Positions 1 to 6,392 of a stretch of DNA of 20,727 nt are shown here, one piece after another. Location: the NCBI GenBank assembly GCA_964552015.1, contig CAZKFR010000061.1:1-20727 (forward strand), given 5' to 3'. The notes beneath the pieces were generated by a model. That model was not told the DNA's origin. It saw only the letters and a program-made list of their open reading frames with translations, and did not search any database. A program made the translations under genes and the position numbers. Position 1 is the stretch's first letter, and each line of letters starts with the position of its first letter. This DNA is from Rhodocaloribacter sp964552015 (GTDB lineage: Bacteria > Bacteroidota > Rhodothermia > Rhodothermales > ISCAR-4553).

Positions 1-479
1 CCCACCGTGGCGTAGGGGGCATTTGCGGTATCTCCATCGTCGGTGCCCACGCGGTTTTCGCCTCCGCCGCCGATGGTGCCGTAGTCGTCGTAGATGCGGT
101 TGTTCGTGTTGGCGGCATCGTTGGGATCGGAGGGGCCACCGCCGGCGATGGTGGCATAGGAGGCCCGGGCCTCGTTGTGGCGTCCGCCGCCCACGGCGGC
201 GTACGGGTTCGCCGCGGTGTTGTCGCGTCCGCCGGCCACCGTGGCGTAGTTGCCCGTGGCTTGGTTCGCGTTGCCCCCGGCCACCGTGGCCGCCACGCGC
301 GTGGCCGCGTTGCCCCTGCCACCCCCCACCGTGGCGAAGCGCTGATCGCTGGTCGTGCCGGCCCCGTCGCCGGCCTGGTTGCTCTGACCGCCGCCGACGG
401 TGCCGTAGTCGTCCGTGACGAGGTTGTGGTCGGGATCCCCCTGGGCATCGTCCGGCGCCCCGCCGCCGCCGATGGTGGC
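1..479 (-). repeat. Coding repeat: ATVGGG-type units with a 108-residue higher-order period
   Basis: Within the partial secreted protein the second residue of the [AG]T[VI][GA]GG turn falls at residues 246, 271, 294, 309, 324, 339, 354, 379 and 402. The spacings are 25, 23, 15, 15, 15, 15, 25 and 23. Residues 246, 271 and 294 recur exactly 108 residues later at 354, 379 and 402, so short 15-residue units are nested in a longer duplicated block. At DNA level the CCACCGTGGCG string recurs (for example near 2, 235 and 326 on the plus strand). These are protein-coding repeats, not a CRISPR array. Confidence 0.85.
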
Positions 480-1211
480 GCCCACGACGCCCGCGGTCGC
501 CGCATTATCGCCGTGCCCGCCGATCACGTTCGGGCTGTCGCCCGGCTCCAGGCGCAGCGCCCGCGCGCCGTTGACGCGCAGCTCCAGCGGGGCCTCGTCC
601 GTCGTGCCCACGAAGTGGGTGCCCGGCGTGGTGCCGGCGTTGCCCGTCAGGCTCCAGGCCTCGCCCGTGCCCCCACCGTTGCCTCCGCCCCCGGCGGCCG
701 CAATGCGGATCGCCTGGCCCTCGACCGTGATCGTGACGTTCTCGCCGGCCACCAGCGCCACGTCGTCGTGCAGGCCGTTGAGGCTGCGCAGGAGGTGGCC
801 CGTGGCCACCTGGGCGCCGGTGACGGAACTGTCCGCCACCGCCGCTGCGCGCAGGCTGTAGGGCACGGCCGTGAGCGGGAGGAGCGGAGTCATCTCGGCG
901 CCGCCGTCCACGCTGACGCCGAGCACGTACGGCCCGTCAAAGGGCAGGTCGAGGGGGGTCGTCGAGCCCAGCACCACGCTGAAGAGGCCGCCCGAGACGG
1001 GCACGTCGGTGTGCTCTTCTTCCCAGAGGGTCGTGGCCGGTGCCTCCTCGGCCGCAAGCCGGAAAAGGAGGGTGTACGTTCCGTCGGCCAGCGGCTGGCC
1101 CTGGTCGTCGGTGAGCAGGCCCTGGAAGCTGATGGTCCGGGGGACCTGGGCCTGTGCGGGCAGCAAGAGGGTGAGGGGGCCGAGGAGCAGGAGGAGGACG
1201 GTGCGTTTCAT
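1..1211 (-). CDS. Secreted repeat protein with adhesin-head-like ATVGGG repeats (3'-truncated by window edge)
   Basis: The reading frame is open on the minus strand from ATG at 1211 to the window edge: 403 full codons, no stop, so the C-terminus is missing. Residues 1-21 form a signal peptide (basic start, Leu-rich core, cleavage after AQA). Residues 24-125 look like the N-terminal module common in bacterial tail-fibre-domain surface proteins (an ISFQGLLTD start, a DGPYVLGVSVDG strand, a VPYSLRA end). A Gly-rich linker lies near 173-183. From residue 245 the motif [AG]T[VI][GA]GG recurs, as in YadA-type head repeats. The protein is probably exported and surface-attached, perhaps with a peptidase-S74 chaperone domain in the missing end; that last point is family-based inference. 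The start is chosen because the signal peptide begins there; the ATG at 1219 is out of frame and stops after three codons. Shine-Dalgarno is weak. It lies 277 nt downstream of pgeF and is probably a separate unit. Confidence 0.85.
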   Translation of the reverse strand, partial: MKRTVLLLLLGPLTLLLPAQAQVPRTISFQGLLTDDQGQPLADGTYTLLFRLAAEEAPATTLWEEEHTDVPVSGGLFSVVLGSTTPLDLPFDGPYVLGVSVDGGAEMTPLLPLTAVPYSLRAAAVADSSVTGAQVATGHLLRSLNGLHDDVALVAGENVTITVEGQAIRIAAAGGGGNGGGTGEAWSLTGNAGTTPGTHFVGTTDEAPLELRVNGARALRLEPGDSPNVIGGHGDNAATAGVVGATIGGGGAPDDAQGDPDHNLVTDDYGTVGGGQSNQAGDGAGTTSDQRFATVGGGRGNAATRVAATVAGGNANQATGNYATVAGGRDNTAANPYAAVGGGRHNEARASYATIAGGGPSDPNDAANTNNRIYDDYGTIGGGGENRVGTDDGDTANAPYATV

Positions 1212-1414
1212 GGCTTCATCCAGGCGTTGGTACGGGAAAAGCATCTGGTACGGCGCGCAGGTACGGCCAGCGCCGTGCGAGGAGGTGTGGGAGGGTGCCG
1301 TGGTGCGGACAGGGCGCGGTGAGGCCGGGATCATGGAAGGCCTGCACGTGCGCAGCGGGATCCAGGGTCGGGGCGAGCGGTGGCACGGCGACGTTTCCGA
1401 AAGCAGGAGGAACG

Positions 1415-1437
1415 TTCCGCCTACGAAGTAGACGGAA
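1415..1437 (-). terminator. Hairpin downstream of pgeF, possible terminator or leader structure
   Basis: TTCCGTCTAC and GTAGGCGGAA (minus-strand sense) pair over 10 positions around a 3-nt loop. One pair is G-U on the minus strand but C-A on the plus strand, so the structure favours a minus-strand transcript. It begins about 50 nt past the pgeF stop. The following sequence is pyrimidine-rich but has no clear U-run. The stretch 1212-1488 otherwise shows no gene; a poor promoter candidate (TTGCAC, then TATTTC 19 nt later) lies just upstream on the minus strand, so the hairpin could instead start the leader of the repeat-protein mRNA. Confidence 0.35.
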
Positions 1438-1488
1438 AGAAATAAGCGATTTGTGTCATTCAGGTGCAAGACCGGGGGAGGCGGAGCC

Positions 1489-2235
1489 TCACGCCCGCAG
1501 TCCGATCAGGCCCATCATCCGGCCGGTACGGCCGTGCTCGGCCCGGTGGGAGAAGAAGGTGTGCGTTTCGGCGAAGGTGCAGCGCGCCGACACCTCGATG
1601 TGGTCGGGGGGGATGCCGCCCTGCCGGAGCTGCGCTTCGACAGCGGCTTTCAGGTCCACGTGCGGCTTTTGCCCCGGCGTGCGGAGGACGAACGCCGCGT
1701 CGAACCGGGCGGCCACCTCGGGGCCCACCTCGAAGTGCCGGGCGGAGATGCAGGGGCCGACGTAGGCGCGGAGCCGTTCGGGGCGGGCGCCGAGGGTGCG
1801 CAGGGCGTCGAGCGTGGCCGGCACCACCCCGGCCACGGTGCCGCGCCAGCCGGCATGGCAGGCCCCCACCACGCCCGCGTCGGCGTCGGCCAGCAGGACG
1901 GCCGCGCAGTCGGCGGCGGTGATGCCCAGCAGCAGCCCCGGCGTGGCCGTCACCAGCCCGTCGAAGCCGGGGTAGAGGCCCGGCGCCGTCACCACGCGCA
2001 CCGCCGCGCCGTGCACCTGGCCGGCCAGGGCGAGGGCCTCCGGGGCGAACCCCAGCGCCGCGGCCACCCGCCGGCGGTTCTCGTGCACGTGCGCCGGGTC
2101 GTCGTCGGTGCTCAGGCCCAGGTTGAGCGAGGCGTAGGGCGGGGCGCTCACGCCGCCGTGGCGCGTCGTGAAGGCGGCCGCCACGCCGGGCACGCCGTCG
2201 AAGAGGGCGGGGCGAAGGAGCACGGGCGCCGTCAT
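1489..2235 (-). CDS. pgeF: Peptidoglycan editing factor PgeF (YfiH / laccase-domain family)
   Basis: This is a 248-residue full-length member of the YfiH family, cytosolic copper- or zinc-binding enzymes. Members were long called polyphenol oxidase and are now linked to purine nucleoside cleavage and to removal of wrongly incorporated amino acids from peptidoglycan precursors. Visible family motifs are TTRHGGVS (23-30), the metal-binding His of GQVHG (H75), ADC (C110), CHAGWRG (126-132, H127), GPCIS (160-164, C162) and a C-terminal SHRAEHGRTGRMMGLI block. The ATG at 2235 overlaps the stop of the upstream Rieske gene as ATGA, and a GGAGGCGGG stretch just upstream acts as Shine-Dalgarno. Translational coupling to the oxygenase is therefore likely. 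The family is certain; the exact substrate is not visible. Confidence 0.93.
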   Translation of the reverse strand: MTAPVLLRPALFDGVPGVAAAFTTRHGGVSAPPYASLNLGLSTDDDPAHVHENRRRVAAALGFAPEALALAGQVHGAAVRVVTAPGLYPGFDGLVTATPGLLLGITAADCAAVLLADADAGVVGACHAGWRGTVAGVVPATLDALRTLGARPERLRAYVGPCISARHFEVGPEVAARFDAAFVLRTPGQKPHVDLKAAVEAQLRQGGIPPDHIEVSARCTFAETHTFFSHRAEHGRTGRMMGLIGLRA

Positions 2236-3365
2236 GAGCCCGCCTCCGCCGTGGTGCCCGCCAGGGCCTCCGCGTACGCTTCCTTCAGGAGCGTCTGGAA
2301 GTGGTAGACCCCTTCCTCGCACTCGACCGAAAAGCGGCCCCGGTCGTAGGCGCCGGACGCCAGCCCGCGCTGTACGTGCTCGCAGATGGCGATGTCCTCC
2401 TGCTGCACCCGGTCGCTGAACGCCAGGTCGCGCTCGATGGCCCGGCGGGCTTCGGGCGAGGCGACGTCGTCGTAGTAATAGTCGAAGAGCACCCGGCAGC
2501 GGTCGGCCGCCAGCGGCTCGACGAGGTTCACCTGCAACCGACCCGGCAGGATGTTGAGCATCATGTTGGGGAAGAGGAAATAGTAGTAGGCGTCGCCCTC
2601 GGCGGTGCCGTACGGCTGTTCGCCGTCGCGGAGGGGGCTGTACTGGAGCGAATGGTAGCGAGCCGTCTCGGTGACGTAGGCCCGGTAGTCGAGCACCTGG
2701 CACAGCTCGGGGTGGACCAGCGGGATGTGATACCCCTCCAGGTAGTTGTCCACGTACACCTTCCAGTTGCAGGCGACGTCGTAGACCTCGCGGCGGTAGA
2801 AGGTCTTCGTCGCCAGCCGTTGCGGGGCGATGCGTGTGCCGATCCCGGCGACGACCTCCTCGAGGGGCGGCCGGGGGTCGTTGGCGAGGTGCACGAAGAG
2901 GAGGCCGTCCCATTCGGCCAGGGCGACGGGCACGAGGCCGTAGTCGCGTTTGTCGAACAGGTCGGTGCGGTCGAAGCGGGGGACGCCGCGGAGGGAGCCG
3001 TCGAGGCGGTAGGTCCAGCCGTGGTACTGGCACTGGAGGACGCCCTTGCGGAGGCGCCCGCAGGCGTCCATGGCCAGCGGGCCGCCCCGGTGGCGGCACA
3101 CGTTGTAGAAGGCGCGGAGCGTGCCCTCGCGGTCGCGGACGATGACGACCGGCCGCCCCGCCACGTCGGCGCAGAGGTAGGTGCCGGGCTCGGGGAGGCG
3201 GCTCACGTGCCCGGCATACTGCCAGCACCGGGCCAGGACGGCCTCGCGGTCGAAGGCATGGAAGGCCGGGTCGGTGTACCAGCGGGCCGGGATGGTCTCG
3301 GCGCGTGCGAGCGGCGCGACGTGCAGGTCCCGGGCCGTCAGGCCGGGCGGAACGGGGACGGTCAT
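2232..3365 (-). CDS. Rieske non-heme iron oxygenase, alpha subunit (quaternary-ammonium-type candidate)
   Basis: This 377-residue oxygenase has an N-terminal Rieske [2Fe-2S] domain (C90-x-H92 and C112-x2-H115) and a C-terminal catalytic domain with a 2-His-1-carboxylate iron site (H213, H218, D324). The residue three before H213, which bridges the Rieske cluster and the iron, is Glu (E210 in NYLEGYH) rather than the usual Asp. Glu at this place is known in carnitine monooxygenase CntA, so a quaternary-ammonium or betaine-like substrate is a reasonable inference, not a proof. No ferredoxin reductase partner lies in the window. ATG at 3365 is preferred; a TTG 39 nt upstream would add 13 residues, and neither start has a good Shine-Dalgarno. 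The 3' end overlaps pgeF by 4 nt. Confidence 0.88.
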   Translation of the reverse strand: MTVPVPPGLTARDLHVAPLARAETIPARWYTDPAFHAFDREAVLARCWQYAGHVSRLPEPGTYLCADVAGRPVVIVRDREGTLRAFYNVCRHRGGPLAMDACGRLRKGVLQCQYHGWTYRLDGSLRGVPRFDRTDLFDKRDYGLVPVALAEWDGLLFVHLANDPRPPLEEVVAGIGTRIAPQRLATKTFYRREVYDVACNWKVYVDNYLEGYHIPLVHPELCQVLDYRAYVTETARYHSLQYSPLRDGEQPYGTAEGDAYYYFLFPNMMLNILPGRLQVNLVEPLAADRCRVLFDYYYDDVASPEARRAIERDLAFSDRVQQEDIAICEHVQRGLASGAYDRGRFSVECEEGVYHFQTLLKEAYAEALAGTTAEAGS

Positions 3366-3466
3366 CGGCAGACGGAACAGGCTGGGGGAGGACGATAGCG
3401 CCAAGATACGAAGAAGCGCCGGTCCGAATCTGTTCCGTCGAAGGAGCGGGGGTTAGCCGCTGGAAT

Positions 3467-3502
3467 CGTCGTGCCGGTGGCGCGTTGCCACGAGGCACGA
3501 CG
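3467..3502 (-). terminator. Strong hairpin after the HDOD gene, probable terminator without U-tract
   Basis: CGTCGTGCC at 3467-3475 pairs perfectly with GGCACGACG at 3494-3502. Inside it, GTGGC at 3477-3481 pairs with GCCAC at 3487-3491 around a 5-nt loop. It starts 9 nt past the HDOD stop codon and lies in the 146-nt spacer before the Rieske gene. No T-run follows on the minus strand, so it may act as an intrinsic terminator of the U-poor kind or as an mRNA 3'-end stabiliser. Confidence 0.5.
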
Positions 3503-3511
3503 CATCCTGCC

Positions 3512-4438
3512 TCAGGTGATCAGGTCGACGTACTCCGCCAGGGCGGGCTGGATGGCCTGCAGGTCGGCCTGGAGCGTCTCCACGTCGGGGTGGGCCACGA
3601 CGCGCTCCTCGATCAGGCGCATCCAGATGGGGTCGGCGGCACAGTGCTCGCAGGGGACCGGGCAGCTGCTGGAGAAGCCGAGCGCCGCGGCGGCCTTGTT
3701 GGCCGCCCGCACGAGGTAGATCAGATGGCGGGTCTCCCGGTCGAGGTCGGCCGCGACGTCGTCGCTATGGTGCCCGGCGATGGCCGCCGTCAGCACGGGG
3801 GGGAATTTCATCCGGCGCGTCAGGTAGATGCCCGTTTCCACATGGTCGTATCCGAACAGCGTCCGTTCTTTTTCGAGGAGATCCGGTTCGCAGAGCTCCC
3901 CTTTCTGAGCTTCGAGGTAGAGATCGGCGGCCTCAGCCGGGTGGTTGTAGAGGAGGATCATCTTGCCGAAGTCGTGCAGGAGGCCGGCGGTGTAGGCATC
4001 GCCGGGCCGGTCTTTGAGCGAGACGTCCGACCCTTCCTCATGGGAGAGCATGTGCCGGGCCAGGAAGGCCGTGGCGATGCTGTGCCGCACGAGGTGCAGG
4101 AACGGGCCGGCGGTCCGGGCGTCGAGGTTGTGGCGCATCTCGTTCAGACCCATGCTCATGACCATCCCGGCCACGGACACCGAGCCGAGCACCATCACGG
4201 CCCTCCGCACGCTGGTGATCTCACCACGCTGCCCGTAAAAGGCGGAGTTGACCACTTTCAGCAGGCGCGTCGTCACGCCGGGGTCGTTCTCCACCATCCG
4301 GATGACCTGGTCCAACTGCGGACCGTCGGGCTGGTGCATCAGCTCCAGGGCTTCGAGCAGGGTATGAGGCAGCGGCGGACATTGCAGTTCGAGCGAGTCC
4401 AGCGAGCGGGTCGTGCGTGGCTTCGAGGCGACTTCCAT
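3512..4438 (-). CDS. HDOD-domain signal transduction protein
   Basis: This 308-residue soluble protein contains one HDOD domain (PF08668). Family hallmarks are the PPLPHTLLEAL opening (21-31), the NDPGVTTRLLKVVNSAFYG block (51-69, the canonical D-P-x-L-x-x-x-L-L-x-x-x-N-S segment), GLLHDFGKM (152-160, HD at 155-156) and the late GHHSDD (222-227). HDOD proteins are HD-related but usually lack the full metal site and act as regulatory scaffolds in stress, motility or cyclic-di-GMP circuits. No GGDEF, EAL or receiver domain is fused. A cysteine pair PCEHC lies near 262-266. The ATG at 4438 is chosen because homology begins soon after it; there is no clear Shine-Dalgarno. It stands alone between aroE (142 nt upstream) and the 3467-3502 hairpin. 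Confidence 0.88.
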   Translation of the reverse strand: MEVASKPRTTRSLDSLELQCPPLPHTLLEALELMHQPDGPQLDQVIRMVENDPGVTTRLLKVVNSAFYGQRGEITSVRRAVMVLGSVSVAGMVMSMGLNEMRHNLDARTAGPFLHLVRHSIATAFLARHMLSHEEGSDVSLKDRPGDAYTAGLLHDFGKMILLYNHPAEAADLYLEAQKGELCEPDLLEKERTLFGYDHVETGIYLTRRMKFPPVLTAAIAGHHSDDVAADLDRETRHLIYLVRAANKAAAALGFSSSCPVPCEHCAADPIWMRLIEERVVAHPDVETLQADLQAIQPALAEYVDLIT

Positions 4439-4580
4439 GGGACACGTGATCCGGTTAACGGGTGATGATCGAATCGTAGCTTTTTTCGACAAGGAGGCCG
4501 GACGACGCCCGGCAGAGACAGGGGGCGATCTGTGGTATCGGCTGCCGGGAAGAAAATTCAAGTCCGAGGGCTGCGCCGGT

Positions 4581-5450
4581 TCACGGTTCGGTGCGCAGCG
4601 CGGCCCGCACGGCATCCAGCGGCATCGGCCGGCCGGTCCACTGGCGGTAGGCGGCGGCGGCCTGGCCGATGAGCATGGCGAGCCCGCCCAGGGTGGCGGC
4701 GCCGCGGGCGGCGGCCTCGCGGAGGAGGCGCGTCTGCTCCGGGGTGTAGATGAGGTCGTAGACGAGATGCCGTTCGGTGAAGTCGTCGGGATAGGGCCAG
4801 GGGGTCTGGTCGATGTGCGGGTGCATGCCGGCCGGGGTGGCGTTGACCACCAGGCGGCTGGCACGCACGGCGTCGCGGGCCGCGGGCGGGGAGGCCAGGG
4901 TGAGGGCGGCGTCCGGGTCGTGCCGGGCGAAGGCGTCGAGCCAGGGGCGGGCGCGTTCGGGGGAGCGGGCCACGACGGTCAGACGGGCGGGGCGGAACGC
5001 CCGTAGCAGGGCGTAGACGACGGCGCGGGCGGCTCCGCCGGCACCGAGGACGGTCATGGGCTGGCCCGTCAGGTCGGCCGCCCGCGGCTCGAGCGGGGCC
5101 AGAAAGCCCGCCACGTCGGTGTTGTCGCCGTGCAGCCCGGGGCGGCTGCCGTCGCCGGGGCGGACGACGATGGTGTTGACGGCGCCGACGGCCTCGGCCG
5201 CGGGCGAGAGCGTGTCCATCAGGGGAACGACGGCCTGCTTGTGGGGCAGCGTCACGTTGGCGCCGGCCGCGCCCAGCGCCCGCAGGCCCTGCACGGCCTC
5301 CGCCAGGGCGTCGGCGGGCACACGGGCGGCCAGGTACACCCAGTTCAGCCCCTGATGCCGGAACGCCGCGTTGTGCATCCGGGGCGAGAGGGAATGTGCG
5401 ACGGGGTCCCCGAGCAGGAAGACGAAGCGGGTGCGGGCATCCGGAGGCAT
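4581..5450 (-). CDS. aroE: Shikimate dehydrogenase (NADP+)
   Basis: This enzyme reduces 3-dehydroshikimate to shikimate in chorismate and aromatic amino acid synthesis. At 289 residues it has normal family length. Visible motifs are GDPVAHSLSPRMHN (14-27, with the substrate-binding Ser-x-Ser), NVTLPHK (65-71, catalytic K71), VNT (91-93), GDNTD (108-112, catalytic D112), the dinucleotide-binding GAGGAAR (136-142) and an ARSPERA stretch that fits the NADP phosphate-binding loop. The C-terminal GLAMLIGQAAAAYRQWTG is typical. ATG at 5450 lies 11 nt after the stop of the upstream barrel gene, so the two are probably cotranscribed from the promoter at 6287-6315. No other aro gene is in the window. 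Confidence 0.95.
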   Translation of the reverse strand: MPPDARTRFVFLLGDPVAHSLSPRMHNAAFRHQGLNWVYLAARVPADALAEAVQGLRALGAAGANVTLPHKQAVVPLMDTLSPAAEAVGAVNTIVVRPGDGSRPGLHGDNTDVAGFLAPLEPRAADLTGQPMTVLGAGGAARAVVYALLRAFRPARLTVVARSPERARPWLDAFARHDPDAALTLASPPAARDAVRASRLVVNATPAGMHPHIDQTPWPYPDDFTERHLVYDLIYTPEQTRLLREAAARGAATLGGLAMLIGQAAAAYRQWTGRPMPLDAVRAALRTEP

Positions 5451-5461
5451 CGGAACGCGGG

Positions 5462-6253
5462 CTATCGTCCGAGCCGACGGGCCACGCCCAGGCCCACGAA
5501 GAAGGCGTCGGTGCCGGCGGGGTGCAGGTTGACGCCGAAGTTGACGTCGAGCTGGGTGTTCGGGTTGAGGAGGTAGGTGGCGCCCCCTTCCAGGTCGTGC
5601 CGGCTCGTGTCCAGGCCGGGGAGGGCCTGCAGGCGGTAGCCGGCGTAGACGCCCAGGCCGGGTACGGAGGGCAGGCCGGCGCCGAGCGAGAGCGTCAGGG
5701 TATACTGGGCCTCGCGGCCGTCCGCGCCGGTGGCGACGCTGGCGACGCCGGCGTTGACGGAGAGGCCGAGCACGTCCGTCAGCGGCCAGTCGGTGGCGAG
5801 CTTGGCCTCGGGTTGCAGAACATCGGCGCTCAGGCGGTCGTCGCCCGTGGGGAGGCTCGTCAGCACGATCAGCGTCAGGCTCGGCCGGCCCATCGGCACG
5901 CCGTCCCCGTCGAGCAGGCCCACCTTCGCCCCGATCATGGTATCCTCAAAGCCGGAGCGCGACCGGTCGGCCACGTCCCAGATCAGGAACGAGTTGAGGC
6001 CCAGGCGCAGCTCGACGCGCGGCAGCACGCCGATGCGCACGAGCGCCTGCCCGAGGGCATGGAAAACGACCGGGCCGTCCTCCGAATAGCCATAGCCACC
6101 CTCGATCTGGACGCGGCCCGGCGCCATCACCGCCGAGCCGTCGCCGAAGCCGGGCCGGTCGGCCGAGAGCGGGGCCTCCTGGGCAAACGACGACAGGGTC
6201 GGGAGCAGGAAGGCCAGCAGGCTGCAAGCGGACAGAAGACGGAAACGGCTCAT
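5462..6253 (-). CDS. Outer-membrane beta-barrel protein (MetA-pathway phenol-degradation / transporter-like family)
   Basis: This is a 263-residue precursor with a clear signal peptide (residues 1-24, cleavage after SSFA). The mature part opens with LSADRPGFGDGSAVMAPG and continues with alternating polar/apolar strands separated by short turns (GRVQIEGGYGYS, GVLPRVELRLGLNS, GAKVGLLDGDG and so on), ending in ARRLGR. This pattern resembles the PF13557 family, predicted outer-membrane channels often annotated only as transporter. The substrate is unknown, and the family's link to phenol degradation is historical. ATG at 6253 is supported by the signal peptide and by a sigma70-like promoter about 34 nt upstream; longer frames reaching 6394 would bury the signal peptide. 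aroE follows 11 nt downstream. Confidence 0.8.
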   Translation of the reverse strand: MSRFRLLSACSLLAFLLPTLSSFAQEAPLSADRPGFGDGSAVMAPGRVQIEGGYGYSEDGPVVFHALGQALVRIGVLPRVELRLGLNSFLIWDVADRSRSGFEDTMIGAKVGLLDGDGVPMGRPSLTLIVLTSLPTGDDRLSADVLQPEAKLATDWPLTDVLGLSVNAGVASVATGADGREAQYTLTLSLGAGLPSVPGLGVYAGYRLQALPGLDTSRHDLEGGATYLLNPNTQLDVNFGVNLHPAGTDAFFVGLGVARRLGR

Positions 6254-6286
6254 GGCGGTGGGGGGAAGGGTGAGCGGGATGGGTGA

Positions 6287-6315
6287 AGAATACGCCAGCA
6301 AAGCCCGGGTTTCAA
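6287..6315 (-). promoter_or_regulatory. Sigma70-like promoter for the barrel-aroE unit
   Basis: On the minus strand TTGAAA (6310-6315) is followed after exactly 17 nt by TATTCT (6287-6292), matching 5/6 and 4/6 of the sigma70 consensus. Transcription would start near 6280, about 27 nt before the ATG at 6253. It is divergent from the thrC promoter candidate 13 nt away. Confidence 0.55.
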
Positions 6316-6328
6316 GATATCCCCTGCC

Positions 6329-6357
6329 TTGCATGCGGGGCGGCCCCGGCGTAACAT
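6329..6357 (+). promoter_or_regulatory. Sigma70-like promoter for thrC
   Basis: TTGCAT (6329-6334), a 17-nt spacer and TAACAT (6352-6357) place a start site near 6364, about 30 nt before the thrC ATG. The match is 3/6 and 4/6. Its spacer holds the GC-rich inverted repeat CGGGGCGGCCCCG, which might be an operator or may be incidental. Confidence 0.4.
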
Positions 6358-6392
6358 GGCCGCGCGTTTTCTTCACACGACAGGACGCTGGC

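Noticed and set aside
1..420. CRISPR-like spacing of CCACCGTGGCG-type strings
   Set aside because: Repeats are imperfect, in frame and encode Gly-rich protein turns; there are no constant repeats with unique spacers.
177..1322. 381-codon plus-strand open frame at the left end
   Set aside because: Antisense to the secreted repeat protein; the minus-strand frame gives a signal peptide, a known N-terminal module and regular repeats.
2301..3398. 365-codon plus-strand open frame
   Set aside because: Antisense to the Rieske oxygenase, which has all cluster and iron ligands.
2236..3498. Upstream extension of the pgeF frame to 669 codons
   Set aside because: The extension is an Arg/Pro-rich shadow of the Rieske gene; the PgeF family start and an overlapping ATGA fix the start at 2235.
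4508..4549. Inverted repeat CCCGGCAG / CTGCCGGG between aroE and the HDOD gene
   Set aside because: Only eight pairs around a 26-nt loop, with no T-run on the minus strand; too weak to call a terminator.
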